This document shows, one piece after another, positions 22,741 to 35,049 of a stretch of DNA of 64,000 bases. Below the pieces are notes generated by a model. That model ran no database searches. It was not told where the DNA came from and saw only the letters and a program-made list of their open reading frames with translations. The DNA is from Calycina herbarum (Eukaryota > Ascomycota > Leotiomycetes > Helotiales > Pezizellaceae), in assembly GCA_001414485.1 (NCBI GenBank), contig LLEY01000104.1, positions 155,289 through 219,288 on the forward strand, written 5' to 3'. The position numbers were made by a program, and so were the translations under genes. Each line of letters starts with the position of its first letter. Within the stretch, counting starts at the first letter, position 1.

Positions 22741-25700
22741 AGTGTTTTCTAAATATATATAATCTAACTATTTAATTAAATACTTAATCTTATTTTTAAT
22801 AATCTTATAGTTAAGAATTCTTTTAACCTTATATTTAGTATTTAAATTAACTAGTTAAATTTCTATAAATAGAGCTAGTAGTGCTCCTAGTAGTACTAGT
22901 TTAAATAAGGATATATAGAATATTAGGTAGATGTTTATTATCTTTAGTAATACTAATTTATAATTTAAAGGTGTCTTAACTTATTTAATTTTAAATAGTC
23001 TAAGTTTTTTATAATCTAGTTTATTACTTAGTCTTTTTATATTAATATTTTTCTATACTAAGTAGACTTTATCCCCTTCTTTTAACGTTAGCTTCTAACT
23101 ATGTTATTTATTATAATAGTATATATTTCTTTTAATAATAAACTATAAATCCTTTATAAGTTCCTTATATAACCTCTTAATTTTTAAGACCTAAATACAA
23201 GTAAGCTAGTTATTAATAGTTATAGATAGTAGTTCTTAATATACTAATAATTTATATCTAAAGTTAGTATAGAATAGTATAATAAGTATTATTTCTATTA
23301 CTAAACTATTATAAGTAAACTATATTAAGAGTAGTAGTTCTACTTAGTTGTTTTACTAGTAGTTTATATAATAATAAAGGTATGTTTCTACTACTTAGTT
23401 TATATATTCGTTTCCTCTATTTATTTAAAAGTAAAAGGCTATTAAAAGCTTTCTTTTTATACTTAATCGTTTTATAAGAGTAATCTAAAATTTTAAGGTA
23501 AAGAGTTTATCTCTATTTAAGAGTATTTCTTTAAATAGTTTATATCTTAAGACTACTTTCTTAAGAAATATAAATACTAATTCCTTAGCTATACTTAACT
23601 CTATATATACTATTAAAATTATATATTTTATAAGTTATTCTATAATAACTAGGATTAAGTTATACTTAACTCCTATTATTAGATCTTTAGATTTTAGTAA
23701 TTTAATAATAAAATCTATAGATATTAATTTCTAAGGTATTTATAGTATTAGAGTAGTGTTTATCTGTCTATAAGAAGTATAGTAGAAAGCCTTATTCCTA
23801 GTATAGGTATTATATTCTACTATTACTTCCTTAACTATTATAGATAACTGATTAATATAGTAATATTATCTTATCTTCTAGAGGGTTTTATAGATTCCTT
23901 AGTAGCTATAAGTAGACGTAGTATAGTATTCTTATATAAATTCTTTTATATACGAGCTAGGGACCTATAATTTCCCTTTTATATACTAGTTATAACCTTT
24001 ATATATATTTTAAATTTTATCTATCTAAATATTATTTATTATTATAATTTTATATATAGTAGGTACTAAGTCTCTATTCTTAAGAGTTTTTAAGATCGTA
24101 ATCTTCTTATACTTTTTATTTCTCTTATATCTAGGTTTTTAGCTAAGAGTATTAGCTTAAGTGTTTAACGTTTTCTTTATATATTAAATAATAATATTAA
24201 ATCCTTCTAATATCTCTAACTATCTAGCTAATTATTTAGTCGTAAGTTTCTTAGTAGTTGTAAATATCTTAAGGTTCTTATAGTTAGATAAAACTATAAC
24301 TAGGTATTTTACTAACTATAAGTAAATCCTCTAATATTCTAAAGCTAATACTATAGTAAGCAGTTTCTTATTAAAGATACTATAATTTTATTATACTAGA
24401 TTAAATATTTTAGAATAATATATAATAGGTATAAGTTTTCTCTTATTATTTAGCTATAGATAAACTATACCTACTACTATATCTAAGGCGTCTGTTTTAA
24501 TCGTACTTAGTTTATCTATATTAAAATCATATAGAATAGGCTTTTTTATAAACTTTACTTTAATTTTCTAAAAAGTATTCTCTATTTATTTATTCTATAT
24601 AAACTTAATAGCTTTCTTAACTAGTACTAATATTAGTTTAGTAATCTTTATATAGTCTTATATAAATAGATAGTAAAAGTTTATAAATCTAAGGAAGGAC
24701 TATATATCTTTTATATTTTCTAGTAATTTCTAGTTTAAGACGTCTTAGATCTTTACTAGATCTATTTCTATTTTTCCTAAGCTAAATACCTATTCTAGGA
24801 AAAGTGTCTAAGTTACTCTAAACTTGTATTTCGAGAGTTTTAACTAAGAGTTTACTTTTATAAGTTATTATAAAACTTTCTTAATATATCTCTTATATTC
24901 TTCTTCTTTTTCTAAGAAGATTAGGATATTATCTAAGTAATAAATTACTATTACTCTTAGAAGATCTCTTAAAATGTTATTATTTTATCTTTAATATATA
25001 GCTAGTATATTATATAGTTTAAATAGTATAACTATATATTTATAAAGGCTTAATAGTAAGGTAAATACTATCTTCTATTCGTCTCTGACTTTTATTTATA
25101 TAAGTCTATAAGTATTTTATTAATCTAGTTTTATAAATCATACTACCTTACCTAACTTGTCTTATAAGTATTAGCTAAGTAGTAGTAGATAAGCGTCCTT
25201 AACTATAGCGTAATTTACTTTCTAATAATTAATATATACTCTTTTATCTAGATCGTCTTTCTTTTTAATAATAAGTATATTTAAAGTAATTAATAACTTA
25301 GATCTTCTAATATATCTCTTCTTAATACCTTCCTTTATATAACTTTCTATTCTCTATAGGCTTTTCTAGTTATATAACCGAAGCTTCTACTTTAAGAGGT
25401 AATAACCCTTTTTTAATTTAATCTTATAATCTTATAAGCAATGTTCTAGTAAGGCTTATAAGTCTTCTAGGTTTTCGAACAAAGCTTTAAATTCTCTATA
25501 CTATATAGGTATTTCGTTATTAACTTTCTTACTAACCTATAGAGGACCCTAGATAAGGTGTTCTAGCGCTTTAGAAGAGGTAGTACTAACCTCGTTCTAG
25601 CTTTAAAGTTATAAATACGAACCTATGTATTTATATTAACTAAAGGTTACTGTTCTAGCCTTCTAATCGATTTCTAGATTATGTTTCTAAATCTATAGTA

Positions 25701-28405
25701 TACTAAGTATTACTTCCTTACTTCTTATTTTAATAATATCGAATTATATATCTAAATAGTATCCTTCGATATTGATTTTTATTAGAATAGTTTACTAATT
25801 AATAATTCTGTTTTAATATATAATATCTATTCTATTAACTACTCTTAGTTAATATAGTCTTATTTCTTTAATTAGAACGTTTAGCTTTTCCTAAGCTATT
25901 AAAGAGATAAAGTTGCCTATTACTTCTAAGTCTATTATAACTTATAACTTTTTTCCTCTTATTTCTATAGTTATTACTAACTATCTTTCTCTTAAAGTAG
26001 TGTCTAACTTTACTTTAATATATTAGACTTTAAAAGATCGATTTTCTTAATTATAATTCTTTCTCTTCTTATCCTTATACTATAGAAAGAATCTTACTCT
26101 TTCTTTATTAGTATATACTACCTTATATACTAATCTATATTCTATAATTCTTATAGTTTTAGGAATTTCTCTTATAAATTACTTTAGTATTTATCTATAG
26201 TTATATTAGATCTATTTATAACTAGTTTCTAAAATAGCTTTTATAGACTATAGTTCTCCTATATATAGATAATCTAAAGTAGCTTTTAGTATACTTATCT
26301 CTAGTTTTATATAGTAAACTTTAAATATATAATCCTTTAAATTCTTTTCTTTAACAGCTCTAATTTAAGACTAAGGAAAGAATACTACTCCTTCCTTATC
26401 TAATAATACTACTTTATATATCTAATAATATTCTACTATTCTAGTAGGTTCTAGTAACATTCCTTTAAATCGTTTCTATAATAACTAATCTAAAGTCGGA
26501 CTTAGTTTATATCGTATCTATTATACTATTATTTCTTAAACTATTTCTATAAACTATAGTTCTCTTATTAATAGATAGTATAATTCTTCTAATTCTATCT
26601 TAGCCTACCTAGTTATATTAAGCTCCCTTTACTCCTAGAATAGTATATTAAACAGTTATTATAAGTTATATTTTCTAAATACTAATCTATCGTTTCTAAT
26701 TAATATAATAATAATATATTACTCGAATTCCTTTAGTATAATATCTTTAGGTAATGTCCTAAGAAAAGGGGTTTTAATTCGTCTCTTAAATCCTATTAGA
26801 ACTTACTATATCTATATACTAATTTTATCTAACATATTATATATTTTCTATATATCCTCTACTTTAGAGTAGCTAGGTTTTTTAACTAGTTATTATTCCT
26901 ATTCTAGTTCTTTTCCTTTAATAGTTTTTCGTCTAGTAATTAAGCTAACTAGAGTTATTATTTTAGAGTTATTACTTATAACTATATACGTTATTAAGAT
27001 AGTTAAGTTAACTTCTTATATTATATAAGAACTCTAGAAATCTAGTTTCTAATTATTAATATATATCTATCGATTTCCTTATTTAAAGGTTCTAAGGAAA
27101 GCCTAAGTTTCTCTAACTTCGGGGTCTTTATTCTTTATCTCTCCTTCTAAACTAGAAGATAAGTTAGATATCTCTAAAGAACTAGTTAATAGTAGTAATT
27201 TATATTCCTCTTAAATAGGTTACTTAGATTCTATTACTAATTATATATTATAATATTCCTTAAGGAGTAGATCCCTATTATTATTAGTGTCTTATATACT
27301 ACTGATTCCTTTATTATTTTTAATCTAGGTTCTATATTCTTATACTTTAAGCTCCTTATCTATAAGTTTAATATAATTAGTTAAAGCTACTTATTATTAA
27401 ATAGTAGTATTAATTTATTTCTTTCTCTTAGAGTCTTTCTTCTTACTATACTTATTTACTCTATAGCCTAGTTAGCTATAATTATAATATAAGTTCTACT
27501 TATATTAATAATTTCGCTCTTCCTAGGAAAGTCCTTCTTTCTTTAGAAAGGTTTTCTTTTATATAGCGTTTACCTCCTTACTATGCTTGCTAGTATAAGA
27601 GTACTTCTACTTTCCTAACTCTTTACTCTTTTCCCTATGTCTAGGATTACTCTTTCTAAATTCATATAAGCAGTTGTCTAGCTAGACGACCTTCTTAATT
27701 ATACCTATAATAGTTAAGAACTATATATTCTACTTAGCTATTTCCTTATAGATATATATCTTTAATCCTTTATAGAAGAGTTTTATAAGAGTAATAGTAT
27801 CCTATTCTAACTTTGTTCTATAACGTTGAAATTTATTAGTATAATCTATTATTAATCTAGTCTAGTATAATTCTAAAAGCTTATATATAACTGTTTAAAT
27901 TATATTAAAGTCTTTAAAGACTTTTCTAATAGTTACTTTAAATCCTCTTTAAGATTTAAACATAATCTTAGTTAATTCTATCTTTCTATCTTTATCCTTA
28001 TTTTTAAAGAAGTCCTCTAAGTATAGCTAAGCCTATTCTAATACTAATCCTCTAAGGTAGGAGATAGTAAAGATAGTTTATAAGTTATAATTACCTTTAA
28101 ACTTATTAGAATTAAAGTTAAAGTAGATGTTTATTTAGAGAAGAAATAATTTAAGTTCCTTTCGCTTCTTATAATATATATCTAGTATCTTAACTTTAAT
28201 TGGTTTAAGTGCTTCGACCTTATAGAGCTTAGAGGCGTCTAGTATACTAATATTATCGTCGTTCCTAGTTAACTATATACTAGTAGGTGTTCTTCTAGTT
28301 ATACTTCTAGATATTCCTATAACGTTAACTCGACTAGTATTTAAGCTAGTTATTATAGGAGTTACTAGAGCTATAGCGACTAAACTTCTAAGTAGGTACT
28401 TAAAG

Positions 28406-28868
28406 TATAATAAAACTTAAATAAACTAAATAAAGATAACTAAGTCTTAAAGGTTAGTATATAGATAAGAAGTATAGATGTACTAGGTTGTTTACTTAGA
28501 AGTAAACTCGTTACTTATATTAAAGATATTAAATAAGATAATAAGATTAATAACTAAAGTTAAGTACGAAGCTCCTATCTAATAGCAGACGTGCTAGTCT
28601 TATATAGAACCTTCGTTTCTAAGTACGTCGCTTACATCGCTCGTGTCGCTCGCGTCGCTTACGATTAAGGCGATCAGAGCGATATAGGCGATCACGTTAC
28701 GTAACCCTACGTAACTTCTAATATTACTATAATAGTAAGATCCTGAAATCCCTAATGTCCTCTATATTACTGATTTCCTCCTATGTTACTTTCCTTTCCT
28801 AGATATTATACCTTATTCTATTAGAACGCCGTCTAAACTACTTACTACGTATACCGTGATTCGTAACA
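28406..28868 (-). repeat. LTR (subtype 2) between elements B and C
   Basis: 463 bp. It carries the GCTTACATCGCTCGTGTCGC-type repeated words that mark subtype 2. On its left is the sequence normally just inside a 5' LTR (AAGTAGGTACTTAAAG). On its right is sequence normally just inside a 3' LTR (TAGCGTATTC...). It therefore serves as 5' LTR of B and 3' LTR of C, a tandem arrangement with a shared LTR. Confidence 0.8.
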
Positions 28869-30369
28869 CCTAGCGTATTCTTATGTTTAAGTATAAGCTA
28901 AGAAACTTAGTTAAGGTACTAGTAGTATCCTTTCTTTTCTATTATATCTTACTTTATATAAAAGAAGAAAGAAAAACGAATACTTCTTATAAAAAGTATT
29001 AAAATAGTTTATAATAAAATATTACTATATTTTTACTATACTTTCTAAAAGTATAGATGTTTTATTAACACCTTTTAATCTTCTTAATACTCTAAGTATA
29101 TTTAGTTAAAATTAAAATATAATAGAACTAACGATATTTAAGAGAAGAACGTCTTTTATATTAGTAACTAGTCCTCTATTAAAAGATAAGAGGAAAAGCT
29201 AGATAAAGAGAAGGAGGAGGCGATAGCAAAGATTCTATAGCTATGAAAGTAGAAGGCCTTTCTTAAAGAAAGGTAATATAAAATATCTTATTAAGAACTT
29301 TGTTTTCTTAATAAACTCGACATTATTAAAGAGGTAGAAAAAAAAGAGAAGAAGGAGAAAGAAAGAGAGGAACAAGAGTAGTAGGAGATAGAGGTTATCT
29401 ATTTAGTAGCCTTACCTATTCCTACTAATTCTTAATCTAAGATAGCTCTTAACCTAGCCTTCTTTACTACCTTTCCTTTAAACTATAAAATATAAGTAAA
29501 CTTAGGTTTTCCTAATAAAACTTCTAAAGTTCTACTAGGTAATAGTTAAGATTACTTTCTAGCTTCTAAGTGTTTTCTAAGTATAAGTAATCTAACTATT
29601 TAATTAAATACTTAATTTTACTTCTAATAATCTTATAGTTAAGAATTCTTTTAACTTTATATTTAGTATTTAAGTTAACTAGTTAAATTTCTATAAATAG
29701 GGCTAGTAGTACTCCTAGTAGTACTAGTTTAAGTAAGGATATATAGAATACTAGGTAGATATTTATTATTTTTAGTAAAGCTAATTTATAATTTAAAGAT
29801 CTTTTAACTTATTTAATTTTAAATAGTCTAAGTTTTTTATAATCTAGTTTATTACTTAGTCTTTTTATATTAATATTTTTCTATACTAAGTAAACTTTAT
29901 CTCTCTCTTTTAACGTTAGCTTCTAACTACGTCGTTTATTATAATAGTATATATTTCTTTCTACTATAAATTATAGGTCTTCTATAAGTTCCTTATATAG
30001 ACTCTTAATTTTTAAGATATAAATACAAGTAAGTTAGTTATTAATAGTTATAGATAATAGTTCTTAATATACTATTAATTTATACTTAAAGTTAGTATAA
30101 AATAGTATAATAAGTATTATTTCTATTACTAAACTATTATAAGTAAACTATACTAAGGGTATTAGTTCTACTTAATTATTTTACTAGTAGTTTATATAAT
30201 AATAAAGGTATATTTTAACTACTTAATTTATTTATTTATTTCCTCTATTTATTTAAGAGTAAAAAGCTATAAAGAGCTTTCTTTTTATATCTAATTATTC
30301 TATAAAAGCGATTTAAAATTTTAAAGTAAAGAGCTTATCTCTATCTAAGAGTATTTCTTTAGATAGTTT
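28869..30369 (-). mobile_element. Gypsy element C: 3' internal fragment
   Basis: 1.5 kb closely related to 22030-23540 of element B. It includes the antisense accessory frame (about 28990-29590, +), the chromodomain part and the end of integrase, and stops abruptly at 30369 inside integrase, where the next LTR begins. The remaining gag-pol of this copy is not present in the window. Confidence 0.75.
28990..29590 (+). pseudogene. Antisense accessory reading frame of gypsy element C
   Basis: Counterpart of the antisense frame in element B, with the same Lys/Glu-rich helical stretch near 29180-29400. Stops and Cys-to-Tyr changes are RIP-like. Confidence 0.55.
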
Positions 30370-30832
30370 TATAACGAAACTTAAACGAACTAAACAAAGA
30401 TAACTAAGTCTTAAAAGTTAGTATATAGATAAGAAGTATAGATACGCTAAGTTGTTTACTTAGAAGTAAACTTATTACTTATATTAAAGATGTTAAATAA
30501 GATAATAAGATTAATAACTAAAGTTAAGTACGAAGCTTCTATCTAATAGTAGACGTGCTAGTCTTATATAGAACCTTCGTTCCTAAGTACGTTGCTTATA
30601 TCGCTTATATTACTCGCGTCGCTTACGATTAAGGCAATTAGAGCGATATAGGCGATTACGTTATATAACCTTATATAACTTCTAATATTACTATAATAGT
30701 AAGATCCTAAAATCTCTAATATCTTCTATATTACTAATTTCCTCCTATATTACTTTCCTTTCCTAGATATTATACCTTATCTTATTAGAACGCTATCTAG
30801 ACTACTTACTATATATACTATAATTCGTAATA
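30370..30832 (-). repeat. LTR (subtype 2), 3' LTR of element D
   Basis: 463 bp, TATAACG...CGTAATA on the plus strand, followed by CTATCCCCTTCTT (complement of the polypurine tract). Nearly the same length and repeat content as 28406-28868. Confidence 0.8.
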
Positions 30833-31019
30833 CTATCCCCTTCTTAGACTAGCGTGTCTCTACGCTTAAGTATAGCCTAAGAAATATCGTTAAGAGGCTA
30901 GCAGCCTCTCTAGTTCCTATTATATTATTAATACCTCTTCTAAAAGATAAGCTTAAATAATATAAAACCCTTAACGCTCTTCGTATCAAACGTTTAGAAC
31001 GTGAAATAATTCCTTATAC

Positions 31020-31560
31020 TTATTATATAAATATAAAAACTAGTTGTCGATATATCAGCGTTCCTAGTAGTTCTAAATACTCCGAGTATACTAGGAAGAG
31101 CAAATCCTATAATATTAAGTTATAAAATCGAATACTCTTAATTTTCAAGTAAGAATCTATTAATATCTAAAAGCGGAGGTTATAGTAAGAGAAAGAGACA
31201 GCCTGTAAGATTTAGGAAGAAGTTATATAGAAGATCCTTCGCCTACGAAAACAATAACGCTTCCTTATAGAGCAGGAGTAAGAGATACTCTATTATAGTC
31301 TTACTAACCTATAAGAACTTAATAAAGCTGATAAGAAAGAAAGAGTAGAGAAGGAGAAAGAAGAGAGGGAATTAGAGGTTGTCTAGCTAGCGGCCCCTTC
31401 CTCTCCTAACAACCCTGCTTTTATTACTAAGCTAACCCTTGATTCGGCTTTCCTCGAGGCTTTCTCTTCTAACTACGAAATATAGGTAACTCTAGGTTTT
31501 AGTAGTAGAACTTCCAAAGTTCCTCTAGGTAATAGTTAAGATTGCTTTTTAGCTCTTAAG
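31020..31560 (+). pseudogene. Antisense accessory reading frame of gypsy element D
   Basis: Less mutated than in B and C. One frame shows KRRL, EKETACKI, KILRLRKQ, LNKADKKERVEKEKEERELE and LAAPSSP, then a tail with a DSAFLEAFSS segment, broken by about ten TAG/TAA. It has a helical, coiled-coil-like composition. It matches the reverse complement of about 62040-62580 in element A. Confidence 0.6.
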
Positions 31561-32928
31561 TGTTTTCTAAGTATAAGTAATCTAACTATTTAATTAAATA
31601 CTTAATCTTACCTCTAATAATCTTATAGTTAAGAATCCTTTTAACTTTATATTTAGTATTTAGATTTACTAGTTAAATTTCTATAACTAGAGCTAGTAGT
31701 ACTCCTAGTAGTACTGGTTCGAGTAAGGATATATAGAATACTAGATAAATGTTTATTATCCTTAATAGTACTAATTTATAATTTAAAGGTCCTTTAACGT
31801 ATTTGATTTTAAATAGTCTAAGTTTTTTATAATCTAGTTTATTACTTAGTCTTTTTATGTCGATGTTTTTCTATACTAAGTAGACTTTATCCCTCTCTTT
31901 TAGTATTAGCTCTTAACTACGTCGTTTATTATAGTAGTATACGTTTCTTTCTACTATAAATTATAGGTCTTCTATAAGTTCCTTATATAGACTCTTAATT
32001 TTCAAGACCTAAATATAAGTAAGCTAGTTATCAATAGTCGTAGATAGTAGTTCTTAATATACTATTAATTTATATCTAAAATTAGTATAGAATAGTATAA
32101 TAAGTGTTATTTCTATTACTAAACTATTATAAGCGAACTATACTAAGGGTAGTAGTTCTACTTAGTTGTCTTACTAGTAGTTTATATAATAACAAAGGTA
32201 TGTTTTAATTACTTAATTTATTTATTCGTTTCCTCTATTTATTTAAGAGTAGAAAGCTATAAAGAGCTTTCTTTTTATACCTAATCGTTCTATAAGAGCG
32301 ATCTAAAATTTTAAGGTAAAGAGTTTATCTCTATCTAAGAGTATTTCTTCTAGTAGTCTATATCTTAAGACTACTTCTCTAAGAAATACGAATACTAATT
32401 CCTTAGCTATACTTAACTCTATATATACTATAAGAATTATATATTTCGTAAGTCGTTCTATAATAACTAGGATTGTATTATATTTAACTCCTATTATTAG
32501 ATCTTTAGATTTTAGTAGTTTAATAATAAAATCTATAGATATTAATTTCTAAGGTATCTATAATATTAGAGTAGTGTTTATCTATCTATAAGGAGTATAG
32601 TAAGAAGCCTTATTCCTAGTATAAGTATTATATTCTACTATCACTTCCTTAACTATTATAGATAACCGATTAACATAGTAGTATTATCTTATCCTCTAAA
32701 GAGTTCTATAAATTCCTTAGTAATCATAAGTAGGTATAGTATAGTATTCTTATATAAACTCCTTTATATATAAGCTAGGAACCTATAATTTCCCTTTTAT
32801 ATATTAATTATAATCTTTATATATATTCTAAATCTTATCTATCTAGATATTATTTATTACTACTATCTCGTATATAGTAGGTACTAAGTCTCTATTCTTA
32901 AGAGTTTTTAAGATCGTAATCTTCTTAT

Positions 32929-33203
32929 TATAATAGAACTATTAGGAATTGATCGGAATTGGAATTGCCGAGTCTACGTGCCGAATAGGATACGATATAG
33001 ATGTTGTTTCAGGTTTTAGAAAAGCTAGATAGCTTCTAGACTTACTATTATCTGAACCTCTTATAAATAGCTGCCTCCTCTCTATCGGGAAAGACTAATT
33101 TAGTCTTTTCCTTTGTATTAGAGCCTAGTATTCGGATATGTTATTCTATTAAACGCACTTCTATATACCTCTTTTATAGTAGTATCCGTTTTATGCTGTT
33201 ATA
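32929..33203 (+). repeat. 5' LTR of element E
   Basis: 275 bp, TATAATAGAAC...TGTTATA (TG...CA ends changed by transitions). By manual alignment it differs from the 3' LTR at about 24 positions, all C/T or G/A. Confidence 0.9.
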
Positions 33204-34781
33204 TTAAAAGACCAAATTCGACTCCGCCGGGGACGGCCTGTTATAATATCTCACTTAAGCGCGCCGGCGTACTTACTTCGAATTCGATTCGGCCTAGATT
33301 CGAATTAGTACATCGACAACCTTAAATAGCTAGGTAATCAGAGACTACCTAGACAGCTAGTAACACCGGGGTTTGGTATCTGAACAGTTAGCTAGTAAAA
33401 TCGTAGGCGATTCTTACGTTAATAGGAGTAGACTACGCTGAGTACTCCTAAGACTTCTAATAACCCTCTCTATATAGGGATTGCTATATAAGATACGGAT
33501 AGTCGACGATATACAGTTACCTGGAAGGCTCCCGAATCTACTCTTTAACCCCTCTAAACGGCATACGATATGCTAGAATAAGGAGAGACCCCAGGTCCCT
33601 CTAAAGCTCTGCTTAAGAGCGTTGAGCAACCTACTAGGGAAGCTAGTAGACCCCTCTTTGAAAGGTCTACGAACCATACTCGTACGTCTAAGAACAAAAG
33701 GTCTTAGAAAGGAAAGCAAACTACTTGAAACCCTAAAGACAACCGAGACTTTTCTAATACAGACGAGATATAGGGCATAGTATAAGGCTTAGAAGAAAAA
33801 CTTCAAGATAATAACGATCGGTTTATACAGTTAGAATCAATTATAAGCGAACTTAGGAATTAAATTAGAGACCCTTAACCTTAACGATCCCGATCCGAGA
33901 ACGACCCTCCTTCCCTTCCAAGTCCTATACTAGACCCCTTTCGCTTAAGAGATCCTGCTCCTAATACCTTCCCTCGACAACAGACTACCCTACTCGACCC
34001 CGAAGGTAGTCTAAATCCTATCCGACCTACGAAAAGCAAGATCATAGAAAAGATTAAACCCTTAGATAACGACATATCACTTATATACTAATAATAGAAG
34101 ATATCAGTATACGATAGACTACTAGTAAATGCCGATTATTATAATATAAGCCCGACTCGAAAGGCCTTTATATAGGGAACAACTACTAGACTTGCTAGGA
34201 ACTACCTTAAGCCTAGATATAAGTCCGAATCGATTTATATTACTTTCTACGATTATTAAGATATAATTGAACTTTTAGATTTATATTTCTTAACTAGATA
34301 TAAGACAGAGGATATATAGAACGCCTTCTAGGCCTTGTAGATAGGTAGAAAGGATCACGCTAGAGAAACGTTTACTAACTTCAGAGGTCGCTTTTCGAGT
34401 ATAGCTATACTTAGAGGGATACTAGAGTTAGAACAGTTCTTCTATATATAGGAAAAGATTATACCATAGCTATAAAACTCAGCTGCTATACTTAAGAGAC
34501 GTTAGAACTATAACTTCGTCGAAATAGTAGTAGATCTTCTAGCCTTAGATAAGGAAAAACGCTGAAACGCTAAGTTATATACAGCTAATACAACTAAGCT
34601 AGTCGGTATAACCACTTCGGTTAAAAGGACTGCCTTTCAACTCTTATCTAGTATAACACCGAAACCCTCCCTACCTGTATAAGGATCCTTCTCTACCGTT
34701 TAAACCACTTCCTAAACTTTCAAACCTACCTCGACTCCTAAACGTTAAAAGACTACGGATCGAGTCCTAGCTAGTATAACA

Positions 34782-34826
34782 TGTCACTACTACGGTAAGC
34801 CCGGACATTATAAACCCGATTACCCT
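34782..34826 (+). pseudogene. Zinc-knuckle end of gag in element E
   Basis: Reads CHYYGKPGHYKPDYP: a CCHC zinc knuckle in which the second and fourth Cys have become Tyr (TGC/TGT to TAC/TAT), exactly the change RIP makes. It marks the C-terminal end of gag (about 33850-34900). Confidence 0.75.
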
Positions 34827-35049
34827 TAGCTACCTAGTATTAAAGAGTTAGTCTAGGAAGTGGACGAAGATAACATATAAGTCTCTATAGAGTACCCCGA
34901 TTCAGACCTAGATCAGAGGGAAAACAAGGTAGCCTAGGTAAAGACTCCTTCCTAGGCCTATATAAATATAACCTATTAAACCTTAATCTTTCCAGCCTTA
35001 TAAGAGGAAACCAATTCCTTATAGATATAACTCTTAGTATACACGGATA

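Larger units (their letters stand above)
21579..28868 (-). mobile_element. Gypsy element B: chromodomain-type Ty3/gypsy retrotransposon, RIP-inactivated
   Basis: Complete in structure, minus-strand orientation. Its 3' LTR is at 21579-22025 and its 5' LTR at 28406-28868. On the minus strand the order is gag (about 28200-27500, with a mutated zinc knuckle near 27495-27460), protease, reverse transcriptase (about 25420-24700, with a YLDN-type active-site box near 24970-24930), RNase H, integrase (about 24100-23200), and a chromodomain region near 22800. The two LTRs belong to different subtypes: the left carries CCTAGATCC repeats, the right carries GCGACG repeats. That is unexpected for a single insertion. 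The frames are destroyed by TAG/TAA. Confidence 0.8.

Noticed and set aside
33214..33230. TTCGACTCCGCCGGGGA after the 5' LTR of element E as a tRNA remnant
   Set aside because: It resembles a T-arm plus acceptor sequence, but no cloverleaf can be formed with the flanks and there is no CCA-side match in the right orientation for a primer site.
33881..34075. 64-codon minus-strand frame inside element E
   Set aside because: It lies opposite gag of the element and has no counterpart in structure. A chance opening.
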